Shown here: piece by piece, positions 56,131-64,000 of the stretch
Numbering within the stretch: position 1 is the first letter of the stretch
Layout of the letters: each line of letters opens with the position of its first letter
Assembly: GCF_002723915.1 (NCBI RefSeq)
Contig: NZ_BEWL01000001.1
Location: 434,001 to 498,000 of the forward strand
Origin: Gluconobacter albidus
GTDB taxonomy: Bacteria > Pseudomonadota > Alphaproteobacteria > Acetobacterales > Acetobacteraceae
Reading direction: 5' to 3'
DNA: 64,000 bases
The notes under the pieces: model-generated
Seen by the model: the letters and a program-made list of their open reading frames with translations, nothing else
What the model was told of the DNA's origin: nothing
Database searches by the model: none
Made by a program: the position numbers and the translations under genes

Positions 56131-57024
56131 ACCCAATCTTCCGGACGTTCCCTGCCCTTTTTCGTCGCTGTGGCCATCCTGTCCTGGGCGAGCGCCTATC
56201 CCGTCGTCCGGATTGCCCTGCATGATTTCGCGCCCGTGCCTCTGGCCGCATTACGCTACGCCGTCGCGGCTGTCATGGCGGCTCTCTGGCTTTTCTGGAA
56301 ACGCCCCGCCCGCCCCCTGACATCCGATATCCCGCAGATCCTCGCCTGCGGCATGATCGGGATCATGCTCTACAACATCCTGTTCAACTGCGGGGAAGTG
56401 ACCGTCTCGTCCGGAGCGGCCAGCCTTCTTATCAGCGCAGCGCCCCTGATGGCCGGGCTTCTGGCCATGGCATTCCTTGGCGAGCGCATGTCCCGCTGGG
56501 GCTGGGCCGGGTCGATCCTGAGCTTCAGTGGCGTCGCCATGATCGCCAAAGGACAGAGCGGCGGTCTTTCCTTTGGCTCCGGCGCCACACTGGTGTTTGG
56601 CGCGGCCGTCTGCGCGGCGTTTTACACGATCCTCCAGAAGGGCCTGATCCGCCGCTACGGCGCACTCCCGACCATCGCCTATGTCCTGATTTCCGGTGCG
56701 ATTTTCCTTACTCCCTGGCTGCCGCAGGGCCTCACGAATTTCTCCCATGCCTCATGGCAGGGACAGGCGGCTGTGCTGGAACTCGGGATTTTCCCGGCGG
56801 CGTTCGGCTATGCCGCCTGGGGTTTCGTCATCGGGCATCTCGGCGCCTCACGCGGTGCAGCCCTGCTTTACCTGCTGCCACCCGTGACGATGGTTCTGGC
56901 CTATTTCCTCACCGGAGAAGTCCCGTCCCTGCGCACCCTGATCGGCGGCGCGATCGTTATGGCCGGTGTGATCCTGACCAATACCTATGGCCGCCACCCG
57001 GTTGCCCAGATCGTGGAATCCTGA
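56128..57024 (+). CDS. EamA/DMT-family membrane transporter
   Basis: A 298-residue drug/metabolite transporter with ten membrane helices and two EamA domains (first PFFVAVAILSWASAYPVVRIAL to about 140; second from about 150, GATLVFGAAVCAAFYTILQK). Such carriers export amino acids, purines or other metabolites; the substrate is unknown. The signature LGERMSRWGWAGSILSFSGVAMIA and AALLYLLPPVTMVLAYFLTGEVPSLRTLIGGAIVMAGVI are typical. The start is fixed at 56128 by an in-frame stop just upstream (TAA 56116); its ribosome site is unusual (AGGA directly joined to ATG), and the start lies in a hairpin. Confidence 0.9.
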   Translation: MTQSSGRSLPFFVAVAILSWASAYPVVRIALHDFAPVPLAALRYAVAAVMAALWLFWKRPARPLTSDIPQILACGMIGIMLYNILFNCGEVTVSSGAASLLISAAPLMAGLLAMAFLGERMSRWGWAGSILSFSGVAMIAKGQSGGLSFGSGATLVFGAAVCAAFYTILQKGLIRRYGALPTIAYVLISGAIFLTPWLPQGLTNFSHASWQGQAAVLELGIFPAAFGYAAWGFVIGHLGASRGAALLYLLPPVTMVLAYFLTGEVPSLRTLIGGAIVMAGVILTNTYGRHPVAQIVES

Positions 57025-57150
57025 AGCCGTTTCCTCGCTGTGACGGCATCCGGATTTTCTATGGCTGGGTTTCTTTGTCCTGCGGCGATTGTGCGATAAT
57101 TTCCCCCGTGAAATGAGCCGGATCACCCGCAGGAAAGCCGAAAACAGACA

Positions 57151-58554
57151 ATGAGCCGTACCGAAACCGATGGCATGGGCCCGATCGAAGTCGCTGACGA
57201 TGTGCTGTGGGGGGCCCAGACCCAGCGCTCCCTGAAATATTTCAGTATCGGCCGCGAACTGATGCCGCATGAAATGATCGAAGCCTATGCGATCATGAAA
57301 CGCGCCTGCGCCACGGCCAACGCCGCCAGCGGTCGTCTGTCGCAGGACCGCGCGGATCTAATCCGGACCGTCTGCGACGAGATCATCAAGGGCGAACATG
57401 ACCGGATGTTCCCGCTCCATGTCTGGATGACGGGTTCGGGCACGCAGTTCAACATGAACGTCAACGAGGTCATCGCAAACCGCGGCTGCCAGATCACCGG
57501 CAATCTGCTCGGCAGCAAGACGCCGCTGCACCCCAACGATCACATCAACATGTCGCAGTCCACCAACTGCAACTTCCCGACCGCCATGCATATCGCGGCC
57601 GTCCTCGGTACGCATCGTCGCCTGATCCCGGCCCTGACGCGCCTGCGTGACGCCATGGCCGCCAAGGCAGAGGAGTGGCGCGATCTGGTCAAGGTCGGCC
57701 GCACGCATCTTCAGGATGCCGTGCCCATCACACTGGGTCAGGAATGGCACGGCTATGCCGGGATGCTGACGGACAATATCGTCCGTCTGGAACAGGCCCG
57801 CGACGGTCTGTTCCCGCTCGCCCTCGGCGGCACGGCACTCGGCACGGGTGTGAGCACGGATGAAGGCTTCGACCGCCGCGCCTGCGCGGAAATTGCCCGC
57901 CTGACGGGCCTCGGCTTCACAGCTGGCGAGAACAAGTTCGCACTTCAGGGCGCGCATGACGCGCTGGTGCATCTGTCGGGTGCGCTGCGCACAACGGCGG
58001 GCAGCCTCTTCAAGATCGCCAATGACGTCCGCCTGCTCGCCTGCGGACCACGCGCCGGTCTGGGCGAACTGCACCTGCCGGAGAACGAGCCGGGATCATC
58101 GATCATGCCGGGCAAGATCAACCCGACGCAGGCCGAGGCGCTGGCCATGCTCGCCCTTCAGGTCATGAGCAATGATGTTGCGGTGGGCCTGGGCGGGGCT
58201 GCGGGCATGCTGGACATGAATGTCTACAAGCCGCTCATGATCCATAACATCATGCAGGGCATCACCCTTCTGCATGACGGCTCGGAAAACTTCCGCCGCT
58301 TCCTCGTCGAAGGCACGAAAGCCAATACGGACAAGCTGAAACAGGATCTGGAACGCTCTCTGGTCCTCGTCACGGCCCTTTCGCCAGCCATCGGTTACGA
58401 CCGCGCCGCACAAGTCGCGCATCACGCCATGGAAAAGGATCTGAGCCCCCGTGAAGCTGCACTGGAACTGGGTTTCATGACATCCGAAGAGTATGACCGC
58501 GTCGCCGATCCGCGCCTGATGCTCCGCCCCAACATCACGCCCCCCGGAACCTGA
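57151..58554 (+). CDS. fumC: Class II fumarate hydratase
   Basis: A 467-residue fumarase of the aspartase/fumarase superfamily, catalysing fumarate to L-malate in the TCA cycle. The catalytic loop is [19 protein letters not shown] (the mobile serine about residue 316), with [23 protein letters not shown] and [21 protein letters not shown], where SxSTNxxxPTA is the substrate site. It is oxygen- and iron-independent, unlike class I. The N-terminus [22 protein letters not shown] is characteristic. Standard length. A 12-bp hairpin follows it. Confidence 0.96.
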   Translation: MSRTETDGMGPIEVADDVLWGAQTQRSLKYFSIGRELMPHEMIEAYAIMKRACATANAASGRLSQDRADLIRTVCDEIIKGEHDRMFPLHVWMTGSGTQFNMNVNEVIANRGCQITGNLLGSKTPLHPNDHINMSQSTNCNFPTAMHIAAVLGTHRRLIPALTRLRDAMAAKAEEWRDLVKVGRTHLQDAVPITLGQEWHGYAGMLTDNIVRLEQARDGLFPLALGGTALGTGVSTDEGFDRRACAEIARLTGLGFTAGENKFALQGAHDALVHLSGALRTTAGSLFKIANDVRLLACGPRAGLGELHLPENEPGSSIMPGKINPTQAEALAMLALQVMSNDVAVGLGGAAGMLDMNVYKPLMIHNIMQGITLLHDGSENFRRFLVEGTKANTDKLKQDLERSLVLVTALSPAIGYDRAAQVAHHAMEKDLSPREAALELGFMTSEEYDRVADPRLMLRPNITPPGT

Positions 58555-58574
58555 TTGAACGCCAGCTTCAAACT

Positions 58575-58606
58575 GCTTCCGCATGACGAAAACTTCATGC
58601 GGAAGC
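58575..58606 (+). terminator. 12-bp hairpin after fumC
   Basis: GCTTCCGCATGA (58575-58586) and TCATGCGGAAGC (58595-58606) form a perfect stem with loop CGAAAACT, 20 bases past the fumC stop. No T-run follows, so it may be an RNA-stabilising 3' end or a weak terminator. Confidence 0.5.
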
Positions 58607-58673
58607 GATGGCCGTTACGTCTCAGGACTGATACGGCGGACTCTTCTGCTTTTTTCCCGGAGATGCCCGTCAG

Positions 58674-60173
58674 ATGATGACCCGCCGCGCAGCCCTGCTC
58701 GCTTTAACGCTCCTCTCCCCCGTCTGTACGGCTGCGGCGGCCGATGCCCCCAAGACCGACGCCAGCAAGCTCGAAGCCGGCAAGGCAACCGACGCCTTCA
58801 CGGGCGAACCCGCCCTGCTCCCGGCGGATTCCGTCACGCAGCATCATCTGAACGGCATCGCCTACACTGCCCATGCCGGCACGCTCATTTTGCGCGGCCC
58901 TGACGGCAAACCCACGGCCCGCATGTTCTACGTGTCCTACACGAAGGATGGCGTCCCGGCTGGCACCCGTCCGGTCTCGTATTTCTTCAACGGCGGACCG
59001 GGCGCGGCCACGGCCTATCTGAACCTCGGCGCGGCTGGCCCCAAGGCCCTGACCATGCCCGCCAAGGACCCGACGGACGGCACCCACGCCCAGCTCGGTG
59101 ACAACCCCGACAGCTGGCTCCCGGTCACCGACATGGTCTTCATCGACGCCGTGGGCACGGGCTATTCCCGCCCCACCGATACGGCCAAGGCTGGAGACCA
59201 GTTCTATGGCGTCAAACAGGATGCCAGCACCTTTGCCAAAGCCATCGGCCTGTGGACGGCAGCGAATGGTCGTGAAGCCTCGCCGCATTATCTCGTGGGC
59301 GAAAGCTATGGCGGCATCCGCTCCATCCAGGTCGCGAATGCGCTTCAGATGGAACAGGGCATCCTGCTCAACGGCATCGTGATGATCTCCCCGGCCATCG
59401 AGATGCCCCTGCTGGATTCGGACGAAAATCCGCTTTCCGCAGCTCTCATGATGCCGAGCCTCATCGCCGCGCATCAGAGCCCGAACGTGACGGAAAAAAC
59501 TGCTGAAGACGCCTATCAGTGGTCCCTGAGCACCTACCTGCCAAAGATCGCCGGCAAGCTGCCGTCTGGCAGCGAAGGTCAGGCCCTCTATGCCGAGATC
59601 GCCCAGCGCACCGGCCTCCCGCAGGACGTGATAGCCCGTCAGCACGGCATCCCGGCCATTGGCTCGCATGATATCATGTCCCGCAACGGTCGCCTGTACG
59701 GACTGTACGACTTCACGCAGTCCATCGCCGACCCCTCGGCCGATGGTCTCGACGAAAGCCCCGATCCGACGCTGTTCGGCTTTGGCCGCGCCTATGGCAA
59801 CGCCTTCTCGGGCTATGCCGCGAACGATCTGGGATTCAAGACACCCCTGACCTACGATCTGCTGTCTTTCAAGGTGAACGGAAGCTGGAAGTGGAGCTCA
59901 GGCGGCCCGTCGCCGATCCATCAGATCCCGGTTCTGAACCGCCTTCTGGCCCTCGATCCGGGACTGCGCGTCTTCGTGGCGAATGGCTATTATGACGTCG
60001 CCTGCCCGTTCGCGACCGCGCGCTGGATGAAGGATCACCTGACGGTCGGCGCCGACCGCGTGTCGCTGCATCTCTATCAGGGTGGTCATATGCTCTACAC
60101 GCGCCCGGCCAGCCGCCATGCCCTCTCGGCCGATGTGGCATCCTGGATCCAGGCAGACGGTCGCCAGCCCTGA
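58674..60173 (+). CDS. Exported S10 family serine carboxypeptidase-like protein
   Basis: A 499-residue alpha/beta-hydrolase of peptidase family S10. Signal peptide (MMTRRAALLALTLLSPVCTAAAA, cleavage near residue 23), so it works in the periplasm or outside. The serine nucleophile is in VGESYGGIRSI, the Asp in RVFVANGYYDVACPFATARWM, and the His in LYQGGHMLYTRPASRH. SYFFNGGPGAATAYLNLGAAGP forms the oxyanion-hole region. It would remove C-terminal residues from peptides. ATG 58674 or 58677 cannot be separated. Neither end overlaps a neighbour. Confidence 0.9.
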   Translation: MMTRRAALLALTLLSPVCTAAAADAPKTDASKLEAGKATDAFTGEPALLPADSVTQHHLNGIAYTAHAGTLILRGPDGKPTARMFYVSYTKDGVPAGTRPVSYFFNGGPGAATAYLNLGAAGPKALTMPAKDPTDGTHAQLGDNPDSWLPVTDMVFIDAVGTGYSRPTDTAKAGDQFYGVKQDASTFAKAIGLWTAANGREASPHYLVGESYGGIRSIQVANALQMEQGILLNGIVMISPAIEMPLLDSDENPLSAALMMPSLIAAHQSPNVTEKTAEDAYQWSLSTYLPKIAGKLPSGSEGQALYAEIAQRTGLPQDVIARQHGIPAIGSHDIMSRNGRLYGLYDFTQSIADPSADGLDESPDPTLFGFGRAYGNAFSGYAANDLGFKTPLTYDLLSFKVNGSWKWSSGGPSPIHQIPVLNRLLALDPGLRVFVANGYYDVACPFATARWMKDHLTVGADRVSLHLYQGGHMLYTRPASRHALSADVASWIQADGRQP

Positions 60174-60204
60174 AATATCCAAACCTGAAATACAATGTCA
60201 TAAA

Positions 60205-60233
60205 TTGACAGCCGACGGTGAGGAACAGATAAT
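60205..60233 (+). promoter_or_regulatory. Near-consensus sigma70 promoter of the phytochrome unit
   Basis: TTGACA (60205-60210) is a perfect -35, and 17 bases later GATAAT (60228-60233) matches five of six -10 bases. It is the best vegetative promoter I can see in the window. Expected start near 60240, 70 bases ahead of the leader ORF and 156 ahead of the phytochrome start. Confidence 0.75.
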
Positions 60234-60309
60234 GCACAGAGTAACTTCTGGACCTCACCTGACCGGGCCTCTCCCTACTGAGAAGGCCGCCTCTAACAGG
60301 GAGCCTTTC

Positions 60310-60399
60310 ATGTCAGACGCTTTTCAAACTGCCTCGGCGCACTGGAGACCGTCTGCCCGGCAGGCAGTCTCTTCCTCCCTCAGGCGGACCGCCGCTTGA
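60310..60399 (+). CDS. Short upstream reading frame (leader peptide?)
   Basis: A 29-codon frame reading MSDAFQTASAHWRP then SARQAVSSSLRRTAA, with AGGGAG six bases ahead of its ATG. It lies between the promoter and the phytochrome gene, and its stop TGA overlaps the phytochrome TTG start (TTGA), so ribosomes could restart. I know no family for it. Nearly half of the residues are Ala or Ser, with four Arg. A longer version starting at 60232 is unlikely because the promoter -10 covers that ATG. Confidence 0.4.
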   Translation: MSDAFQTASAHWRPSARQAVSSSLRRTAA

Positions 60400-62618
60400 C
60401 GGTGCAGCGTCAGGCGGGCTCGGAGCCGGGCTATTCGCTGGAACATGCCGTCACAACCTCCTGTGACCGGGAGCCCATTCAGCGGCCGGATGCCATTCAG
60501 CCGCATGGTCTTCTGCTGATTGCCGACATCGCGAGCCTCACCGTGCTTGGCGGCGCGGGAGACATCGAAGGCCGCCTGACCCCCGACTGGCTTGGACGTA
60601 ATCTCGCGAGCATCCTGGACGTCCCGACCGGGCGCTTTGAAGACGCAAGACATGTCTCCCTGTCCGATCTTCGGATTTCAGGGCTCGCAGGCGAGACCTT
60701 CAGCGTCGTCTGTCACGCCCAGGACACGCATTTTCTCGTCGAACTTGAACCCATCGAGTCCCACACTCTGCTCACCTGGGATATTTTCGGCGAGATCGAC
60801 AGGACGGCAGACCGTTTTGAACGCTGCCCGGATATCGCGTCCGTCTGTCGTCATGGCGCGACGATCTTTCAGCGCGTCACCGGCTTTGACCGCGTTCTGG
60901 TCTATCGCTTCATGGAAGACGGCACGGGCCGCGTTGTAGGCGAAAGTCGTAACGACACCTTCCCGTCCCTGATGAACCACCATTTCCCGGCCAGCGACAT
61001 CCCCACGCAGGCCCGGGCTCTCTATGTCCGCAACCGCATCCGCGTTATCCCGGACATCACCTACGAAGCCGCCCCCATCCGTCCATCCGACGCCGGACTT
61101 GCGGGCCTCAATCTCAGCGACGTCCAGCTCCGCAGCGTCTCGCCGATCCACCTTCAGTACATGGCCAATATGGGCGTCCGGGCCTCGGCCTCCGTCTCGC
61201 TGGTCGTCGATGGCGTACTGTGGGGGCTGATCGCCTGCCATAATTCGTCTCCGAAACCTCTGCCCGAAGACATCCGAGCCGCCTGCCGGACTCTGGCCGG
61301 CGTCATGTCCCGCCAGTTGCGGAACAAGGAAGAGCTGGTCACCTATCAGGAGCGTCTGCGCCTGCGCAACGCGATGGAATCCGTCACGTCCCATTTCGAC
61401 GTGCGCCGTCCGCTAGAAAACAATCTTCGCAGTTGCATCAACGAGTTGCAGGCCCTCTTTCCCTGCAACGGCTTTGCGGTCATCAGTGACGAAACCATCA
61501 GTGCAACCGGCGTGCTTCCCGATACGAAAAGCCTTCACCAACTGCATGACTGGCTGAGAGCGGGCAACCATGGCGGCATCTTCAGCAGCGCCCTGCTGGG
61601 CCGGGATTACTCCCCGGCAGCCGACTGGCCTGAACGCTGCGCCGGGCTCCTGGCCATCACACTCCCGCTCCGCACGCCCATCTGTCTCCTCTGGAGCCGG
61701 GTCGAAATCATCCAGACGATCGAATGGGCCGGAAATCCCCACAAAGACGATGCAGACAGCGACGGCATCCTGCGCCCGCGCACGTCTTTCAGAACATGGG
61801 AGCAGACCATCCGCGGGCACAGCACCCGCTGGACCGGCGAGCAGAAACAGGCCGCCCGCCGCCTGCGTCGCGTCCTGATTGCGGACGACCAGACCCAGCA
61901 GCTCCGCGAACTCAACGCGACCCTCGCCGCCACGCTGGAGGAACGCGAAGACCTGCTGCGCCAGAAGGACTTCCTGATCCGTGAGGTCAATCACCGCGTC
62001 CAGAACTCGCTTCAGATGGTCGCATCCTTCCTCAAACTTCAGGCCCGCAGCGCCTCAAATGACGATACCACCACAGCCCTGAAGGAAGCCCAGCACCGGA
62101 TCGCCGCCATCGGGCTCGTGCACCGTCGCCTGTATCGTGACGAACATGTCGGCGTCGTGGATCTGGGCCGGTATATCGAAGAGTTAATGGAGGAACTGTG
62201 CACGTCACTGGGCGAGGGCTGGCACGACCAGATGCATCTCTCTCTCTTCCCGATCATGATTGCCGCAGACCGCGCCATCAATATCGGCCTGATCCTGACG
62301 GAACTGATCATCAACACCAGCAAATACGCCTATAGCGGCCATGCCGGGCCGCTGTATGTCGGACTGGCCCAGGCGGGCACCCGACTGGTTCTGACGGTCT
62401 CGGATCAGGGTGAATGCACCCCCCAGCTCAAGGGAACGGGGTTCGGGACACGCATGATGAATGCCGTCGTCAGCAGCCTTGCCGGCACCCTGACCTACAC
62501 GACGCTGAATCCAGGGCTGGAAGCCGTCATGACCCTGCCTCTGGACTCCCTGCTCCCTACGGAAACGCAGCCCCGTCCCAGGGACACGTCCTCACAGACG
62601 CCCTATCCATATCCCTGA
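60396..62618 (+). CDS. Bacteriophytochrome histidine kinase (HWE/HisKA_2 type)
   Basis: A 740-residue red/far-red photoreceptor kinase. Domains in order: PAS (about 15-130) with Cys23 in SCDREPIQRPDAIQPHG as the biliverdin attachment residue; GAF (about 140-320) with D201 in FPASDIP and H252 in SPIHLQYMANMG, the chromophore contacts; PHY (about 330-510) with the tongue motif PRTSF (461-465); and the kinase, where H533 in REVNHRVQNSLQMVASFLKLQ is the HWE/HisKA_2 phosphorylation His, followed by ATPase motifs ILTELIINTSKYAY and GTGFGTRMM. The start is TTG 60396, coupled to the leader ORF. No haem oxygenase or response regulator lies nearby. Confidence 0.93.
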   Translation: MTVQRQAGSEPGYSLEHAVTTSCDREPIQRPDAIQPHGLLLIADIASLTVLGGAGDIEGRLTPDWLGRNLASILDVPTGRFEDARHVSLSDLRISGLAGETFSVVCHAQDTHFLVELEPIESHTLLTWDIFGEIDRTADRFERCPDIASVCRHGATIFQRVTGFDRVLVYRFMEDGTGRVVGESRNDTFPSLMNHHFPASDIPTQARALYVRNRIRVIPDITYEAAPIRPSDAGLAGLNLSDVQLRSVSPIHLQYMANMGVRASASVSLVVDGVLWGLIACHNSSPKPLPEDIRAACRTLAGVMSRQLRNKEELVTYQERLRLRNAMESVTSHFDVRRPLENNLRSCINELQALFPCNGFAVISDETISATGVLPDTKSLHQLHDWLRAGNHGGIFSSALLGRDYSPAADWPERCAGLLAITLPLRTPICLLWSRVEIIQTIEWAGNPHKDDADSDGILRPRTSFRTWEQTIRGHSTRWTGEQKQAARRLRRVLIADDQTQQLRELNATLAATLEEREDLLRQKDFLIREVNHRVQNSLQMVASFLKLQARSASNDDTTTALKEAQHRIAAIGLVHRRLYRDEHVGVVDLGRYIEELMEELCTSLGEGWHDQMHLSLFPIMIAADRAINIGLILTELIINTSKYAYSGHAGPLYVGLAQAGTRLVLTVSDQGECTPQLKGTGFGTRMMNAVVSSLAGTLTYTTLNPGLEAVMTLPLDSLLPTETQPRPRDTSSQTPYPYP

Positions 62619-62630
62619 ACACCACCCAAC

Positions 62631-62665
62631 AAAAAAGGCGCCAGACCAGCAGGTCGGGCGCCTTT
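62631..62665. terminator. Strong bidirectional terminator
   Basis: GGCGCC arms (62637-62642 and 62657-62662) extended by AAA/TTT and an inner GACC/GGTC stem, flanked by six A on the left and TTT on the right. It ends the phytochrome and the convergent purF transcripts. Confidence 0.9.
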
Positions 62666-62690
62666 CTCACAACACGTCGCCGTCAGCGGG

Positions 62691-64000
62691 TTACGCGACG
62701 AGATTGCCTTCCTTGTCCACCAGCTGGATCGGATAATCCCCGGTGAAGCAGGCATCGCAATAACGGCGCGCACCCTCGGCGCGGTTCGCATGGCCCAGCG
62801 CACGGTAGAGGCCGTCGAAGCTGACAAACGCCAGACTATCCACACCGATCGCCCGCGCCATTTCCTCAAGCGTATGGGTCGCAGCCATCAGCTTGCTCTC
62901 TTCAGGCGTATCAATGCCATAAAAGCAGGCATGTTTCGTCGGCGGAGAGGTGATGCGCATATGCACTTCCGTCGCCCCCGCGGCACGGACCATGTCCACA
63001 ATCTTGCGCGACGTCGTGCCACGGACGATCGAGTCATCCACCAGAATGACGCGCTTGCCGGCCAGAACCGGCCGGTTGGCCGAGTGCTTCATCTTCACGC
63101 CGAGATTGCGGATCTGGTCAGTCGGTTCAATGAAGGTCCGACCCACATAGTGGTTGCGGATGATACCGAGTTCGAACGGAATACCACTTTCCGCCGCATA
63201 GCCAATCGCGGACGGCACACCGGAATCCGGCACTGGCACCACAACATCGGCCTCGACTGCGCTTTCCCGTGCCAGTTCGCAACCGATCTGGCGGCGTGCT
63301 TCATAGACCGGCTGGCCTTCAAGCACGGAATCAGGCCGCGCGAAGTAGATGTATTCGAACACACAGAACCGGCCGCCCTGATCCCCGAAAGGACGCAGCG
63401 AGCGCAGACCGTCATTGTTGATGACGACAATCTCGCCCGGTTCGATGTCGCGGACATAATCCGCCCCGATGATGTCCAGCGCACAGGTCTCGCTGGCCAG
63501 AACCCAGCCACCATTGTCCTGCTCATGACCCGGCATCCGGCCCAGAACGAGCGGACGCACGCCAAGCGGATCGCGCATGCCAATCAGACCGTCATCGGGG
63601 GTCAGCGTAATCAGCGAATAGGCGCCCTTGACCTGTTTGACCGCATCAATGAAGCGGTCGAGCACGGTCGTATAGAGCGAAATGGCGATCAGATGGATGA
63701 AGACTTCCGTATCCGTCGAGGAATGAAAAATGCATCCCCGCTTGACCAGCGCCTGCTTGAGCGTCGCGGAATTCGTCAGGTTGCCATTATGCGCAACCGC
63801 CAGACCACCGAACTCATAATCGGCATAAAGCGGCTGAACGTTGCGAACATGCGTTCCGCCCGTCGTGGCGTAACGGTTGTGGCCGATGGCGACCGTGCCG
63901 GGCAACGTCGCCATGACGCGGCTGTCTCCGAACACATCGCCCACCAGACCCAGACCCTTGTGCTGGTGGAATCGTTCGCCATCGAAACTGACGATACCCG
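62691..64000 (-). CDS. purF: Amidophosphoribosyltransferase, N-terminus outside window
   Basis: First enzyme of purine synthesis (PRPP plus glutamine to phosphoribosylamine). The frame is open to the right edge (GIVSFDGERFHQHKGLGLVGDV reads through 63945-64000), so at least the first residues, including the N-terminal catalytic Cys, are outside. Visible are the glutaminase part (GHNRYATTGGTHVRNVQP, AHNGNLTNS, IFHSSTDTEVFIHLI, LGVRPLVLGR), EPGEIVVINNDG, and the PRPP-binding VILVDDSIVRGTTSRKIVDMV. C-terminal RRYCDACFTGDYPIQLVDKEGN is complete. Ends at the shared terminator. Confidence 0.95.
   Translation of the reverse strand, partial: GIVSFDGERFHQHKGLGLVGDVFGDSRVMATLPGTVAIGHNRYATTGGTHVRNVQPLYADYEFGGLAVAHNGNLTNSATLKQALVKRGCIFHSSTDTEVFIHLIAISLYTTVLDRFIDAVKQVKGAYSLITLTPDDGLIGMRDPLGVRPLVLGRMPGHEQDNGGWVLASETCALDIIGADYVRDIEPGEIVVINNDGLRSLRPFGDQGGRFCVFEYIYFARPDSVLEGQPVYEARRQIGCELARESAVEADVVVPVPDSGVPSAIGYAAESGIPFELGIIRNHYVGRTFIEPTDQIRNLGVKMKHSANRPVLAGKRVILVDDSIVRGTTSRKIVDMVRAAGATEVHMRITSPPTKHACFYGIDTPEESKLMAATHTLEEMARAIGVDSLAFVSFDGLYRALGHANRAEGARRYCDACFTGDYPIQLVDKEGNLVA

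Noticed and set aside
60232-60399. 55-residue version of the leader peptide starting at ATG 60232
   Set aside because: The predicted -10 box (60228-60233) covers this ATG, so it would not be in the transcript; the shorter frame from 60310 has its own ribosome site.

Overview
The window reads as a contiguous, gene-dense piece of chromosome from an acetic acid bacterium (Acetobacteraceae, Alphaproteobacteria), most likely Gluconobacter or a close relative. What points there: a CtrA-type cell-cycle regulator beside flagellar genes, a SAM-II riboswitch ahead of metZ, an ATP12-family F1 assembly factor, fused IspDF, a type II NADH dehydrogenase, a GH32 fructan/sucrose hydrolase, and uniform GC-rich codon use. 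The genus is inference; the class is well supported. I see no transposase, integrase, phage gene or CRISPR array.

Layout. 1-5.6 kb: end of a metallo-beta-lactamase-fold hydrolase, an ankyrin protein coupled to hisC, a small coiled-coil protein, a GT2-like glycosyltransferase, an M29 aminopeptidase and two unknown genes. 5.6-8.3 kb: fliI-fliJ divergent from ctrA, with a perfect CtrA box between them. The CtrA protein carries Glu instead of the phospho-acceptor Asp at residue 51. 8.3-14.0 kb (minus strand): cpoB, tilS, ftsH, glmM. 14.1-20.6 kb (minus): ybgC-tolQRAB, a GH32 gene with its own terminators, then pal, so the usual tol-pal cluster is interrupted. 20.7-26.4 kb (minus): secA, yebC, ruvC, ruvA, ruvB, the last four overlapping. 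26.6-31.6 kb (plus): PpiC foldase, argJ, ndh, a 2OG-Fe(II) dioxygenase whose start region is bracketed by a 19-bp inverted repeat, and an exported protein. 31.7-35.0 kb: tRNA-Gly(CCC), SAM-II riboswitch-metZ, apaG, ispDF.

35.0-44.8 kb (minus): a 43-residue membrane protein outside usual gene-length limits, then a tight rarA-rluC-asmA-ATP12 string, a 1087-residue AsmA/YhdP-like protein and a Bcp peroxiredoxin. 44.9-50.4 kb: small exported or membrane proteins of unknown role, a tandem pair of related exported proteins, aat, MAPEG, EcsC and EVE proteins. 50.5-56.0 kb (plus): cytochrome c maturation cluster ccmC-D-E-F-G-H-I plus a zinc-ribbon membrane protein; ccmA and ccmB are not here. 56.1-64 kb: DMT exporter, fumC, exported S10 peptidase, a bacteriophytochrome with an HWE/HisKA_2 kinase under a near-consensus promoter with a short upstream reading frame, and the convergent 3' part of purF.

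Themes: envelope integrity (Tol-Pal, SecA, PpiC, AsmA-like proteins), respiratory chain assembly (Ccm, NDH-2, ATP12), flagellar export with its regulator, and light sensing. Most distinctive are the constitutively acidic CtrA site, the orphan phytochrome unit, the dioxygenase inverted repeat and the GH32 gene inside tol-pal.
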